64,000 nt of DNA, from contig NZ_JPLA01000002.1 in assembly GCF_001010355.1 (NCBI RefSeq), positions 1-64,000 of the forward strand. Reading direction: 5' to 3'. The translations under genes were made by a program, and so were the position numbers. Position 1 is the first letter of the stretch; every line of letters begins with the position of its first letter. This document shows, one piece after another, positions 1-10,400 of this stretch. Under the pieces are notes generated by a model that was not told where the DNA came from, searched no databases, and worked only from the letters and a program-made list of their open reading frames with translations. The stretch is from Dyella japonica DSM 16301 (GTDB taxonomy: Bacteria; Pseudomonadota; Gammaproteobacteria; Xanthomonadales; Rhodanobacteraceae).

Positions 1-11
1 CCCCAACCCCC

Positions 12-53
12 TGACCTTTGACACTGTCTCCCCCGTGACTTGCGGCCTAGCCT
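12..53 (+). promoter_or_regulatory. Upstream element shared with the second M13 peptidase gene
   Basis: TGACCTTTGACACTGTC is followed by TGAC 24 bases after the first TGAC, and then by CCTAGCCT. The same arrangement, with one base of length difference, lies ahead of the other M13 gene at 54205-54247. A -35-like TTGACA is present, but its distance to TAGCCT (24 bases) is too long for an ordinary sigma-70 promoter. It may be a promoter plus operator. GACACTGTC is nearly palindromic. Confidence 0.45.
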
Positions 54-182
54 CAAAAGTCCGAGATACCGTCCGGGTAGCCCTTGGAGCCTGTCTCACG
101 CAAAGACGGGTGCCAAAGGCTGCACGCATTGGTTACCACCATCGGCTGCCGAACGCGGCCCACGACCCACAGAGGGAATTCC

Positions 183-2309
183 ATGACCAAACCGTATATG
201 AAGCCCATTGCGCTCGCCGTGAGCCTGGCGCTGTCGCTCAGCGCCTGCGGCAAGCACGACGATGCCGAAAAGGCCCCGGCCGCCAGCAGCACCGCGCCTG
301 CCGCCGCCAGCACCGCCGCCATGGCGGCTGCCGCGCCCAAGAGCGTGTTCGACATCGCCGACCTGGACACCAATACCCAGGCCTGCCAGGACTTCAACGG
401 TTTCGTCAACAGCAAGTGGGTCGCCGCCAACCCGATCCCGAACGACCGCAGCCGTTGGGGTGCGTTCGACAAGCTGGCCGAGGACAGCCTCAACACCCAG
501 CACCAGATCGTCGACGACGCCGCCAAGGGCGCCGCCAACGCGCAGGCTGGCTCGATCGAGCAGAAGATCGGCTACCTGTACGCCTCGGGCATGGACGACG
601 CCGCCATCGAAAAGGCCGGCTTCGATCCGATCAAGCCCAAGCTCGACGCGATTGCCGCGCTGAAGTCCGGCAAGGACGTGGCCGGCTACCTCACCCAGAA
701 CTTCACCACGGGTGACATGCAGGTGTTCCAGTTCGGCTCCGGCGCGGACTTCAAGGACGCCAAGATGCAGATCGGCTTCACCCAGCAGGCCGGCCTGGGT
801 CTGCCGACCAAGGACTACTACACCGACGCGAAGTACAAGGACATCCGCGACGCCTACGTCGAGCACATCGTGAAGGTGCTGGAACTGACCGGCGTGTCGG
901 AAGCGGACGCCAAGAAGCAGGCCGCCCAGGTGCTCGCGTTCGAAACGCAGCTGGCGGCCGCCTCGCTGGCGCCGGTGGAACTGCGTACCCCGGAAAACCA
1001 GTACCACTTCGTCACCCTGAAGGAAGCGGACAAGATCACCCCGCACTTCAACTGGGAAGATTTCTTCAAGGCCCAGGGCGTGACGGTCGACAAGGGCTTC
1101 TCGCTGTCGCAGCCGAAGTTCTTCGCCCAGTTCGACAAGATGCTGGCCAGCACGCCGGCCGACCAGTGGCAGGCCTACCTGCGCTTCCACACCATCGACG
1201 ACGCCTCGCCGCTGCTCAGCAAGGCCTTCCAGGACGCCCGCTTCGACTTCTACGGCAAGACCCTTTCCGGTCAGCCGGAACAGAAGCCGCGCTGGAAGCG
1301 CGTGCTCGGCGGCGTCAACGAGTCGATGGGTGAAGCGCTCGGCCAGCTGTACGTGGCCAAGGTGTTCACGCCCGAAGCCAAGCAGCGCGCCGAAGAGCTG
1401 GTGACCAACGTGCGCAACGCGCTGAAGGCCCGCATCGAGAATCTCGACTGGATGAGCGCCGAGACCAAGGAAAAGGCCGTCGCCAAGTGGAATACCTTCC
1501 TGCCCAAGATCGGTTACCCGGACAAGTGGCGTGACTGGTCCGGCCTGGACATGAAGCAGGGCGACTACTACGGCAACGTGATGGCCGCCGCCAAGTTCAA
1601 CTACCAGTACGACCTCAACAAGATCGGCAAGCCGACCGACCGCAAGGAATGGGGCATGACCCCGCAGACGGTCAACGCGTACTACAACCCGACTGACAAC
1701 ACGATCAACTTCCCGGCCGCGATCCTGCAGCCGCCGTTCTTCTATGCCAACGGTGACGACGCGATCAACTACGGCGGCATCGGCGCCGTGATCGGTCACG
1801 AAGCCAGCCACGGCTTCGACGACGAAGGCAGCCAGTTCGACGGCGAAGGCAACAACGTCAACTGGTGGACCAAGGAAGACAAGGCGAAGTTCGAGGCCCG
1901 CACCGCCAAGCTCGTCGCGCAGTTCAACGACTACACGCCGATCAAGGACAAGCCGGATGCGCACGTCAACGGCCAGCTGACCCTGGGCGAGAACATCGCC
2001 GACCTGGGCGGCCTGAACGTGGCGTACGACGCCCTGCAGGAAGCGCTGAAGAAGAACCCGCAGGAAGCCGCCGAGAAGATCGACGGCTACACCGAAGACC
2101 AGCGCTTCTTCCTGAACTGGGCCCGCGTGTGGCGCGGCAGCGTGCGCGAGAAGGAAGCCCTGCTCCGTCTCAACACCGACCCGCATGCACCGGCCTCGCT
2201 GCGTGCGATCGGCGCACCGTCCAACATGGAAGCCTTTGCTACGGCCTACCAGTGCAAGCCGGGTGACACCATGGTGCGTTCGGGCGATAAGCAGGTGAAG
2301 ATCTGGTAA
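183..2309 (+). CDS. M13 family metallopeptidase (neprilysin/PepO type), lipoprotein
   Basis: This is a zinc endopeptidase of the neprilysin/endothelin-converting-enzyme family (708 aa), expected in the cell envelope and acting on peptides. The start at 183 follows an AGAGGGA Shine-Dalgarno and gives a lipoprotein signal peptide with a lipobox ending LSAC (first about 20 residues), then an Ala-rich linker. The zinc site is HEASH (H539, E540, H543). The third ligand lies in GENIADLGG (E603). The C-terminus ends CKPGDTMVRSGDKQVKIW; a C-terminal tryptophan is usual for the family. It is a close paralogue of the gene at 54320-56359, which has a plain signal peptide instead of a lipobox. The two proteins may therefore sit in different places (membrane-anchored and free periplasmic). 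The gene is monocistronic with a strong terminator. Confidence 0.95.
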   Translation: MTKPYMKPIALAVSLALSLSACGKHDDAEKAPAASSTAPAAASTAAMAAAAPKSVFDIADLDTNTQACQDFNGFVNSKWVAANPIPNDRSRWGAFDKLAEDSLNTQHQIVDDAAKGAANAQAGSIEQKIGYLYASGMDDAAIEKAGFDPIKPKLDAIAALKSGKDVAGYLTQNFTTGDMQVFQFGSGADFKDAKMQIGFTQQAGLGLPTKDYYTDAKYKDIRDAYVEHIVKVLELTGVSEADAKKQAAQVLAFETQLAAASLAPVELRTPENQYHFVTLKEADKITPHFNWEDFFKAQGVTVDKGFSLSQPKFFAQFDKMLASTPADQWQAYLRFHTIDDASPLLSKAFQDARFDFYGKTLSGQPEQKPRWKRVLGGVNESMGEALGQLYVAKVFTPEAKQRAEELVTNVRNALKARIENLDWMSAETKEKAVAKWNTFLPKIGYPDKWRDWSGLDMKQGDYYGNVMAAAKFNYQYDLNKIGKPTDRKEWGMTPQTVNAYYNPTDNTINFPAAILQPPFFYANGDDAINYGGIGAVIGHEASHGFDDEGSQFDGEGNNVNWWTKEDKAKFEARTAKLVAQFNDYTPIKDKPDAHVNGQLTLGENIADLGGLNVAYDALQEALKKNPQEAAEKIDGYTEDQRFFLNWARVWRGSVREKEALLRLNTDPHAPASLRAIGAPSNMEAFATAYQCKPGDTMVRSGDKQVKIW

Positions 2310-2344
2310 GTCTTCACCGCTGACGTTTGGACGTCTGCAACAAG

Positions 2345-2379
2345 AAAGGGCGCTGCATCATGCAGCGCCCTTTTCTTTT
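2345..2379 (+). terminator. Rho-independent terminator of the first M13 gene
   Basis: A 13-bp perfect stem (AAAGGGCGCTGCA with its complement, loop TCA) is followed by TTTTCTTTT. Confidence 0.9.
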
Positions 2380-2409
2380 GGACGTCTCTTCAAATTCGCG
2401 AAGACACCT

Positions 2410-2576
2410 GTGGGAGCGCACCCTGTGCGCGACGCAGCGCAACGGCGATATCGATGCATGCGGTTGTCGCGCATAACTCCGGCGACTCGCGTTCTGTAGG
2501 AGCGCACTTGTGCGCGACCGCACCCTCCAGGCAATACCGTTGCATGAGGCCGTCGCGCACAGGGTGCGCTCCCACA
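2410..2576. repeat. REP/REPIN-like cluster with GGGAGCGCAC core
   Basis: There are three clear copies of a roughly 24-base unit built on GTGGGAGCGCAC, a short spacer and GTGCGCGAC. They lie at 2410-2434 (plus), 2495-2518 (plus, shorter spacer) and 2552-2576 (inverted). A degenerate inverted copy lies near 2464-2480. Another copy is at 63945-63969. Together they form an extragenic palindromic cluster between convergent genes. Confidence 0.8.
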
Positions 2577-2595
2577 GGGAAGCGGCGTGGCAGCT

Positions 2596-3525
2596 CTACC
2601 TTCCGCGCATCCGACGCACTTCGTACGCCTTCAAATGCGCATACGCCGTCCGCAGCATCGGCAACGCATCCATCGCCGCATCCGAACGCGCCAACAAATC
2701 ACCCACGATATGGTCGGCCTCGATCGCCCCGCCCTGCTCCAGGTCGCGCATCATCGAGGCACTGAGGGCCGAGCCCTTCTCGGTGAGCACGCCACGCGCA
2801 CGCGCCATCACCGCGTCGCTCGGTGCACGCCCGTTGTGCTCGGCCACGCTGCGGCAATCCTCCAGCAATTGCAGCGTCGCCTGCTCACCGCCGGACGCCG
2901 CCATGATGTCGCCCACCGGCGCGCGCATCAGGCAGGTGATGCCGGCGAGTGAGGCGAGGAATACCCATTTGTCCCACATGTCCTGCAGGATGGTGGTGCT
3001 CAGGCGCGGCTCGAACTTGGCGTTGGACATCGCGGCGAGGATGCGTTCGACGCGCTCCGAACGCGAGCCGTCGCGTTCGCCGAAGGTCAGGCTGTGCGAC
3101 TGGTTGAGATGACGCACCTTGCCTTCGGCATCGAGCGTTGCCGCGATCACGCACTGGCCGCCGAGCACACGCTGCGCGCCAAAGCGCGCATCGAGCAGGT
3201 CCAGATGCCGCATGCCGTTGAGGATGGGCAGGATCACCGTCTGCGGTCCCACCGCGGGGTCCATGTCGTCGATCACCTGCGGCAAGTGATAGGCCTTGCA
3301 GCTCAGCAGGATCAGGTCGTAGGGCTCGCGCAGTTGACCGGCCTGCACCGTCGCCGGATTCGGCAGGCTGGCGTCGCCAAAGCTGCTGCGTATCACCAGG
3401 CCGTGCTCGGCCAGCTGCGCCGCGCGCTTGTCGCGCACCAGGAACGTCACATCCTGCCCGCTCTCCAGTAGGCGCCCGCCGAAATAGCCGCCAGTGGCGC
3501 CCGCGCCAATTACCAGGGTCCGCAT
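2596..3525 (-). CDS. 2-dehydropantoate 2-reductase family (ketopantoate reductase-like)
   Basis: This is an NADPH-dependent oxidoreductase of the PanE/ApbA family (309 aa). PanE reduces ketopantoate to pantoate in coenzyme A synthesis. The start at 3525 opens directly on the Rossmann motif (MRTLVIGAGATGGYFGGRL). The catalytic-domain region LSCKAYHL, with the conserved lysine, follows near residue 75, and NGMRHLDLL further on. The C-terminal helical domain contains SSMMRDLEQGG-like residues (here ASMMRDLEQGGAIEADHI), typical of the family. The length is normal. There are no pathway neighbours, and genomes often carry several PanE paralogues, so the substrate is not certain and the panE symbol is withheld. 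The gene is divergent from the siderophore receptor gene. Confidence 0.85.
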   Translation of the reverse strand: MRTLVIGAGATGGYFGGRLLESGQDVTFLVRDKRAAQLAEHGLVIRSSFGDASLPNPATVQAGQLREPYDLILLSCKAYHLPQVIDDMDPAVGPQTVILPILNGMRHLDLLDARFGAQRVLGGQCVIAATLDAEGKVRHLNQSHSLTFGERDGSRSERVERILAAMSNAKFEPRLSTTILQDMWDKWVFLASLAGITCLMRAPVGDIMAASGGEQATLQLLEDCRSVAEHNGRAPSDAVMARARGVLTEKGSALSASMMRDLEQGGAIEADHIVGDLLARSDAAMDALPMLRTAYAHLKAYEVRRMRGR

Positions 3526-3625
3526 CGTTCGACTCCTCGCCAACAAGGGGGAAGAGGGTACGCCATACCGGCGCTCCCGCCCCTCCCCACCTTGGTCTGA
3601 GGGCCAGGACAGCAAAATTCTTCGC

Positions 3626-3660
3626 AACTAATTGCAACTCATTCTCATTGCCAATAACAT
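3626..3660 (+). promoter_or_regulatory. Putative Fur box upstream of the siderophore receptor
   Basis: Read on the minus strand, GCAATGAGAATGAGTTGCAA (about 3634-3653) matches the classical Fur operator pattern AATGAGAATNATT. It lies in the 308-base divergent gap between the ketopantoate-reductase gene and the receptor gene. The rest of that gap shows no gene. Confidence 0.65.
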
Positions 3661-3833
3661 TTACCGAATGTTGGCCGGCGGGTTCTTGCAGGTGATGGAC
3701 CACCCGATCAGGCAACAAGGCTTCCCAACCCCTGTTCCCCCGACTTATGCCGCCATCGACGCCCGCCGCCGCTACTCGTCGATATGCCCCGGTCAGCCTC
3801 GGCTGATCGCCCCACTTCCCCGACGAGCTACCC

Positions 3834-6179
3834 ATGGCCCACATTAAGAGCCGCAAGCACCCCGTAACGCGCAATGCACTGAGTGTTGCGACCGCCACCC
3901 TGATGACCGGCCTGGCGATGACCCACCCTGCCCTGGCGGCGGACACGCCGGCGGATGTCGCCACCACCAACACCACCACCTCGCCCACCGGTTCGGCAAA
4001 CTCACCCAAGAACCTGGCCGGCGTATCGGTGGAGGCTTCGGCGGTCAGCGACTACAAGATCGACAACCTCTCCTCGTCCAAGTACACGCAGCCGATCCTC
4101 GATACCACCCAGACGGTGACCGTGATCAGCAAGGACCTGTTCCTGCAGCAGGGCGCCACCACGCTGACCGAGGCGCTGCGCAACACGCCGGGCGTGGGTA
4201 CCTTCTACGTCGGCGAGAACGGCACCACCTCCACCGGTGATGCGATCTACATGCGTGGCTTCGATACCTCGGGCAGCATTTTCGTCGACGGCGTGCGCGA
4301 CCTGGGCACCATCTCGCGCGACATCTTCAACACCGAATCGGTGGAAGTGATCAAGGGCCCGGCCAGCACCGACAACGGCCGCACCGCGCCCACCGGCGCG
4401 ATCAACATGGTCAGCAAGCAGCCGGAGCTCGGCAACGGCGTGAGCGCGACCGTGGCCTATGGCAGCGCCGACCAGCGTCGCGCCACCGTCGACTGGAACC
4501 AGGTGGTCAGCAGCACGTCGGCCTTCCGCCTCAACGTGATGGGCCAGGACTTCGGCGTGCCGGGTCGCGACAAGGTGGAGAACAACCGCTGGGGCGTCGC
4601 ACCGAGCTTCGCGTTCGGCCTGGGCACAGCCACGCGCGTGTATCTCGACTACATGCACATCAAGCAGAACAACGTGCCTGATGGCGGTGTGCCGACCATT
4701 GGCCTGCCCGGCTATTCCAGCCCGGACCCGAAGCGCCCGTTCCTCACCGACGCGCCGGAAGTGGATTCGTCCAACTTCTACGGCACCACGGCCGACCACG
4801 ACCACGTGAAGGCCGACATGTTCACCGCGCGCATCGAGCACGACATCAACGACCAGATGGTGTTCCACAACACCTTCCGCTGGGGACGCACCACCGAGGA
4901 TTATCTGCTGACTTCGTTCATGGGTACCGCAGCGAACCTGCTCACGCCCAACCCGAACGATCCGTCCACCTGGACCATCGCGCGCAGCAATCCGACGTTC
5001 AAGCATCAGTCCAACCGCATCATCACCGACCAGGCCAACCTCACCTGGAATTTCCAGACCGGCGCCATCACGCACAACCTCAGCACCGGCATCGAGCTGA
5101 CGCAGGAAAAAGCCACCACCATCGGCATCGTCCCGCTCAACGGCACGACCTGGCCGGCGGCCAATCTGTATGACCCGAACTGGGACGTGAAGGGTCTGAT
5201 CTACGGCCAGAACGGTGCCTACACGGATGGCCAGACCGATACCGCCTCCGCCTATGTGTTCGACACGCTGAAGTTCAACGAGCACTGGCAGGTGAACAGC
5301 GGCGTGCGCATGGACCACTACAACACCGATTACTCCAGCGTGGTGGCGTGCGGCGCGAAGAACGGTCCGACCTGCGGCACGCTGCCCACCGGCGCGCCCG
5401 TGCCGGGCCTGACCACCAGCGTGGGCGACAACCTGTGGAACTGGAAGCTCGGCGTGCTCTACAAGCCGATGCCCAACGGCTCGTTCTACGCCAACTATGC
5501 CGTGTCGGCCGAGCCGCCCGGCGGCAATACGCTGACCTTCAGCAGCTCCACCAACAGCCTGGACAATCCGAACCTGCAGCCCGAGCGTGCCCGTACCTAC
5601 GAATTGGGCACGAAGTGGGAACTGCTCGACCAACGGATCCTGCTCACCGGCGCGCTGTACCAGACCACGGTCAGCAACGACCTCGTGCAGGATCCGGTCA
5701 CCCTGCTCTACTACCAGATCGGCAAGAAGCGGGTGCAAGGCGTGGAGTTGAGCGCCGTGGGCAAGATCACCGAGAACTGGGCGGTGACCGCCGGCTTTAC
5801 CACCATGAATGCGAGCGTGCTCAGCGGCAGCGCCGTGGCACAGGATGGTTCGTCCGACCTGGCTTATACGCCGAAGAAGGCCTTCACCAGCTGGACCAGC
5901 TACCTGCTGCCGTTCGGCCTCACCATCGGCGGCGGCGCGCGCTACAACGGCGAGATGCTGCGCGGCACGGATGGTGCGATCGGCACGCCGGCGTACACGG
6001 AGGCCTATTGGGTGTTCGACGCCATGGCCTCGTATCCGATCAACAAGCACTTCGACCTGCGCCTCAACCTGTACAACCTGTTCGACAAGGACTATGTCGC
6101 GGCGGTCAACAAGAGCGGCTACCGTTACACCCCAGGCACCCCGCGCTCGGCGATGCTGACGGCCAATATCCGGTTCTGA
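3834..6179 (+). CDS. fiu: TonB-dependent catecholate siderophore receptor, Fiu-type
   Basis: This is an outer-membrane TonB-dependent receptor (781 aa). It begins with a signal peptide ending PALAA, followed by a Thr-rich linker. The plug domain lies at about residues 85-210 (TVTVISKDLFLQQGATTLTEAL, NTPGVGTFYVGENG, GDAIYMRGFDTSGSIFVDGV, STDNGRTAPTGAINM). The 22-strand barrel ends in a C-terminal phenylalanine (LTANIRF). The plug text and barrel motifs such as DGGVPTIGLPGYS and the final YRYTPGTPRS closely match E. coli Fiu as I recall it. The following gene is the PiuC/YbiX dioxygenase, the same pairing as fiu-ybiX and piuA-piuC. A Fur box lies upstream. Expected ligands are catechol-type ferric siderophores or their breakdown products. 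Confidence 0.9.
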   Translation: MAHIKSRKHPVTRNALSVATATLMTGLAMTHPALAADTPADVATTNTTTSPTGSANSPKNLAGVSVEASAVSDYKIDNLSSSKYTQPILDTTQTVTVISKDLFLQQGATTLTEALRNTPGVGTFYVGENGTTSTGDAIYMRGFDTSGSIFVDGVRDLGTISRDIFNTESVEVIKGPASTDNGRTAPTGAINMVSKQPELGNGVSATVAYGSADQRRATVDWNQVVSSTSAFRLNVMGQDFGVPGRDKVENNRWGVAPSFAFGLGTATRVYLDYMHIKQNNVPDGGVPTIGLPGYSSPDPKRPFLTDAPEVDSSNFYGTTADHDHVKADMFTARIEHDINDQMVFHNTFRWGRTTEDYLLTSFMGTAANLLTPNPNDPSTWTIARSNPTFKHQSNRIITDQANLTWNFQTGAITHNLSTGIELTQEKATTIGIVPLNGTTWPAANLYDPNWDVKGLIYGQNGAYTDGQTDTASAYVFDTLKFNEHWQVNSGVRMDHYNTDYSSVVACGAKNGPTCGTLPTGAPVPGLTTSVGDNLWNWKLGVLYKPMPNGSFYANYAVSAEPPGGNTLTFSSSTNSLDNPNLQPERARTYELGTKWELLDQRILLTGALYQTTVSNDLVQDPVTLLYYQIGKKRVQGVELSAVGKITENWAVTAGFTTMNASVLSGSAVAQDGSSDLAYTPKKAFTSWTSYLLPFGLTIGGGARYNGEMLRGTDGAIGTPAYTEAYWVFDAMASYPINKHFDLRLNLYNLFDKDYVAAVNKSGYRYTPGTPRSAMLTANIRF

Positions 6180-6262
6180 TCAGGCACTGCTGATCGAGCG
6201 CAACATGGCCGTCCCGATGGCAGTCGGGACGGCCACGTCACTCTTTCACGTCGAGGCACGCC

Positions 6263-6940
6263 ATGCTCTTGCATATCCCGCAGATCCTGGACCAGGCGCA
6301 GGTACGCGCCATCCGGCAGGCACTCGACCAGGCCACCTGGACCGACGGGCGCGAGACCGTCGGTGCCCAGGGCGCCCAGGTGAAGCGCAACCTGCAACTG
6401 CCGGATGCCTCGCCGGTCCGCGCCGAACTGGCCCGCATCGTGCTCGATGCGCTCGCACGGCATCCGCTCTATCACGCCGCCACGCTGCCGCTGCGCACCC
6501 TGCCGCCACGCTTCAATCGCTACGAAGGCGGCGGGCAATACGGTTTCCATGTCGATGGCGCGGTGATGTCCCTCGCCAACGGCGAACAGCTGCGCAGCGA
6601 TATCTCCTGCACGCTGTTCCTGGCCGAACCGGAGGAATACGACGGCGGCGAACTGATCATCAGCGACACCTACGGCGAGCACGAGGTGAAGCTGCCCGCC
6701 GGCGACATCATCATCTATCCCTCAAGCAGCCTGCACCGCGTGGCGCCCGTCACGCGCGGCGCGCGCATCGCCGCATTCTTCTGGGTGCAGAGCCTGATCC
6801 GCGACGACGGTAAACGCCGCCTGCTGTTCGAACTGGATGCGTCGATCCAGGCACTGACACGCAGCAACGCCGATCCACAGGCGCTGCTGCAGCTGACTGG
6901 CGTTTATCACAACCTGTTGAGGCAGTGGTCCGAGACCTGA
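6263..6940 (+). CDS. piuC: Fe(II)/2-oxoglutarate-dependent PKHD-type hydroxylase PiuC/YbiX
   Basis: This is a 225-aa member of the non-heme iron, 2-oxoglutarate-dependent dioxygenases that accompany Fiu/PiuA receptors. The iron triad reads H-x-D in [10 protein letters not shown] and the distal His in [17 protein letters not shown], where the arginine binds 2-oxoglutarate. The conserved N-terminal piece VKRNLQLPD is present. It begins 83 bases after the receptor stop on the same strand, so it is likely in the same Fur-controlled transcript. Its substrate in the family is still undefined. A role in handling imported siderophore or iron is inferred from context. Confidence 0.92.
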   Translation: MLLHIPQILDQAQVRAIRQALDQATWTDGRETVGAQGAQVKRNLQLPDASPVRAELARIVLDALARHPLYHAATLPLRTLPPRFNRYEGGGQYGFHVDGAVMSLANGEQLRSDISCTLFLAEPEEYDGGELIISDTYGEHEVKLPAGDIIIYPSSSLHRVAPVTRGARIAAFFWVQSLIRDDGKRRLLFELDASIQALTRSNADPQALLQLTGVYHNLLRQWSET

Positions 6941-6950
6941 AGTCGTAGCC

Positions 6951-6978
6951 AAAAAAAGCCCCGCCGAAGCGGGGCTCT
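6951..6978 (-). terminator. Bidirectional terminator, strong for the pilus operon
   Basis: An 8-bp stem (AGCCCCGC/GCGGGGCT, loop CGAA) carries seven T residues when read on the minus strand. It closes the pilE operon and lies between convergent genes. Confidence 0.85.
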
Positions 6979-6998
6979 TCATTCCATGCCACCCGAAC

Positions 6999-7490
6999 TT
7001 ACTGCCAGCAACCCGCCGTAGTCGGCGAGCGGGTGCCGGCTTGATCCAGCGTCAGCGCGCCACATTGGGTATCGCGCTTGAGCTGCGCCCCGATGGGCGT
7101 GGCCTGAATCGTGTAAGACGTTGCCGAGGAGGCCGGCACGGTATACGCGTAGTTGGTTCCGGTTTGCGATGCCGCCGCGCAGCCCAGCACCAACGTTGCC
7201 GGCGACGTAGTGATCGGATTCGGCGTCCCGGCCGCCGTTCCCGAACTGGCCGGAACCTGGTCATAACGCAGGTTGGTGGTGTAGTAGCGCTCCATGTAAT
7301 TGGAGTACTCCGACAGGCAACCCTCGGCGGCCACGCGGTTGGTCTTGGTGACCTGTTTGATGTAAGAGGGCCATGCGATGGCTGCCAATATCGCGATGAT
7401 CGCCACCACGACCATCAACTCGATCAAGGTAAAACCCGCCTGCAAATACCCACCCGTCGGGTTGCGTCGATTCAAGCTCACGTTGCTCAT
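6999..7490 (-). CDS. pilE: Type IV pilin PilE
   Basis: This is a type IV prepilin-like protein (163 aa). It has a class III leader cleaved before Phe in GFTLIELMVVVAIIAILAAI, the invariant Glu5, and a C-terminal Cys pair (CGALTLDQ...AGCWQ) that would form the D-region disulfide. It is the last gene of the minor-pilin operon and its start overlaps the pilY1 stop (ATGA). In this position it corresponds to the PilE minor pilin of Pseudomonas and Xanthomonas. It probably primes or decorates the pilus and is not the bulk pilin, though the sequence alone cannot settle this. Confidence 0.9.
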   Translation of the reverse strand: MSNVSLNRRNPTGGYLQAGFTLIELMVVVAIIAILAAIAWPSYIKQVTKTNRVAAEGCLSEYSNYMERYYTTNLRYDQVPASSGTAAGTPNPITTSPATLVLGCAAASQTGTNYAYTVPASSATSYTIQATPIGAQLKRDTQCGALTLDQAGTRSPTTAGCWQ

Positions 7491-10400
7491 GGGTTCACCA
7501 GTTCCTTCCAGGAGACGCGCTGCGGAACACCTGCGGCGCCGGAGGTGTTCAAGCTGGACGTTGTACCGTTATCAAAGCTCATCAGCATGTCGCCCCCCAC
7601 GAAGATGGGATTGTTGGGCAACGCGCTGAAGCCCACACCCGCCACCGGCAAGGTTTTGCCGCCAACCGTGACGGTGCCATTGCCACCATTGGGCAGGAAG
7701 AAGCTGCCGCTCGGGTTAGTACCGGTGAACGGATCGACCGCCATCACCCAACCGCTGCCCGACGCATTGCAGATATCGGAGCTGCTTGCCGCCGTGGGAA
7801 TGCGCGTGGTACCCAGCAACAGGTTGCCCTGGAATTGGTTGGGCGTGACCATGCGTTCGCCCTGCGCGTTGTACTTGGACACATTGCCATTGCTGTCGAG
7901 AACGGGCTGCTCCAGGTTCATGTACCAACCGCGCTTGCCAGCCATATCGCTGGGTACAACGTATGTGGTCACGGTGCGCGTCCCCAGAGTGGGTGGCGTG
8001 GCATCGGCATTGCCGTCCACTTCCGAAGTGATACTGCGCTGCACCATGCTGGCATCGGTCGTCGACACAGGCAGCTTGGGCATGACAGGCGCCGATGTCC
8101 CGGTCCCGACCTTCGTCGCAGCCGTTGGTTGCACGATCACGCCATACCAGGTCTGCACCTGTTTATTGGTGGTGTCGGAACTGGTCAGGTACTTGCCAGT
8201 GCCAAAAAATACCCACACGTAGCCCGTCACCGGGTCGCGGCCAGCCAGCATGCCCGACGTGATGGGCTGGGGGGCAAGATTGGGATCGGTCGGATCGACG
8301 GCCGTAAATTCCAAGGTGCCCTTCGTCGTCAAATCAGCTGCCCAGGTAGTCGTCGCGCTGGAGCCCGTGCCGGTGGTGCTCGCAGTGGACAAGGGGAGCA
8401 TCCATACGTTGCCGCCCAGATCCCCGGCATAAGCTTCGGTACTGATGCCGTTGGCCGGGTTGTCCATCCAGGTCACCGGTGCAGCAAGACCAAGGCCGCC
8501 GCCATCCGTCGTGTGCACGCTGAGGGTGCCGTTATACAGATTGAACTCCAGCAGGGCCGCGGTGCCACTGCTGCTGTTGTAGCCATTGCCTATGAGCACC
8601 TGCCAGTCGTCCGTGGTGCCGGCATCCTGCACCTTGGCGATGACCGGCTTGCCCACCATCTGGCCGATGTAGTTGCTGTTGGTGTTGCCGTCGCCAGCCG
8701 AACGTTCCCACAGCGGCGTGATGTTGCTCGGATCGGTGATATCCAGCGCATACACCGCCATCGCCTGGCCTCGACCCGTGGTGCCGACCAGAACGGTATG
8801 CCAGGCCGAACTGTAGAACGCATCCGCAATGGTCAGCTCACCATCGTTGAAATACTGATGAGGTGCGGAACTGTCCGTCGTCGAACCGTATTTTTGACTC
8901 GACAGCGACTTGATGGTGTTCGCGCCGCCCGCCGTGATGACCGCACCCGGCAGGTAGGCGTAGACCTCCACGCCCGTGCTGGCATTGAACGCATGCAGCA
9001 TGCCGTCGTTTGCGGCAACGAAGACCAGAGGCGTACGCTTGGACGCTGCACTCTGGGTCGTGGTGGTGCCATTGGTGGTGCCGACCGCGAAAGCCTGGAA
9101 GGAGTTATCACCAGTTGTCGCCGTATTGATGATGCCCTTGAACGATTGGTTTTCGAATTCGTTGGGGTTGGGTGCGCCGGCATAAACCGGCTGCGAATCC
9201 ACGATGTCTCCCATCGGCGTGTTGCGAGTGCGATAAGTGCCGCCCTTCGCCTGTTCCAGCGTGTTGTCGCCGCGAAGGTAATTCACCATCGCCACCTGAT
9301 CGGCCGCAGTGCTCCCCAACGCAGACAATTGCGCGGAGGACAAGGCCGGCGGCGAGCTGCCGCTGGCAGAAAAGTTCACGAAAGTACCGGACGACGACGA
9401 CGATGGCACAAAGGTCACTACTTTCCGGTTGGGATAGGTGCTGATCGTACCGTTGACGGTGGCGCTCCCCATCAGCTTGGCCGATGCAGACCACGAAGGC
9501 GTCGTGCTGATGGCTCCGGTGCTCGAGTCGACCGCCAGCGCCTGCAGGTCACCCGTCCACTGCACCGTGCGGTACTGCGCCTGATAGGCCACCGTGCCCG
9601 TGGTGAGCTGGGTGGAATTGGCCGCAAGGCTGGCGCCGCTGCCCGTTCGCGCAGCGGCTCGATTGAGCGCATTGGTCAGACCACTGGCGAAGGTCTGCGG
9701 ATTGGTGGCGGAATAGAAACCACCGTGACCGTTTACACCCGCGTGTTCAAGATCGGCAATGTTGTTGATCGTGTTGGACGCGGGAGTCGGCCAACTGAAA
9801 CCGGTGAGCGTCGTATTGCCGCTGATGGCACCAAAAATGTCGTCCGGGGTGGGAGGCGAGTTCCCCGACGAGGACGTGCCGGCAATACCCGTCGGAGTGA
9901 AGCCGAGGCCCATGGTGAAGGTAACCATGTGCTGCCAGAACGCCGGGTCATCATTGCTGATGGGCACTTCGTTGTTGATGCTGGGGGTGCTGTTGTTGCC
10001 GTCGGTAAGATCGTGCTCCCAGTAATACAGAGCCACATCGGCCAGCGATGGATTACTGGACGACGGGCTATTACCTCCGATATTGCCACCTGCAAACGGC
10101 ACGCCCGGCTTGCTTCCCGCCGTGGTTGGCCACGACTGATTGTTGGGTCCGGAAATCTGAGGCCATTTCGCGTTACTTGCACCCGCGATGCTCGACGACG
10201 TGTAACTCTCGTTCCAGAAACCGTCGGTGGTCAAGATGGTATAGGACTGGCGACAGGCAATATTGGTGGGTGGGTTAAGCGTGCCATAGCCAGGATCCGT
10301 CGACAGCGTCGACCAGGGCTGGCTCGTCGTGTAGTAGTTGCCAACGGCCGCCAAGGCCGCGCGCAAGGGCGTTGAGTTGTTCGGACTCAGCTTCGTCACC

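Noticed and set aside
96-2186. Long open frame (696 codons) antisense to the first M13 gene
   Set aside because: It mirrors the high-GC codon pattern of the real gene on the other strand. Its protein is compositionally odd, with no domain or start signal.
4002-6050. Long antisense frame across the siderophore receptor gene
   Set aside because: It is a shadow of the fiu coding sequence. The translation is His/Arg/Val-rich with no recognisable motif.
7835-10375. Long plus-strand frame inside pilY1
   Set aside because: Antisense to a clear PilY1. No ribosome-binding site and no family resemblance.
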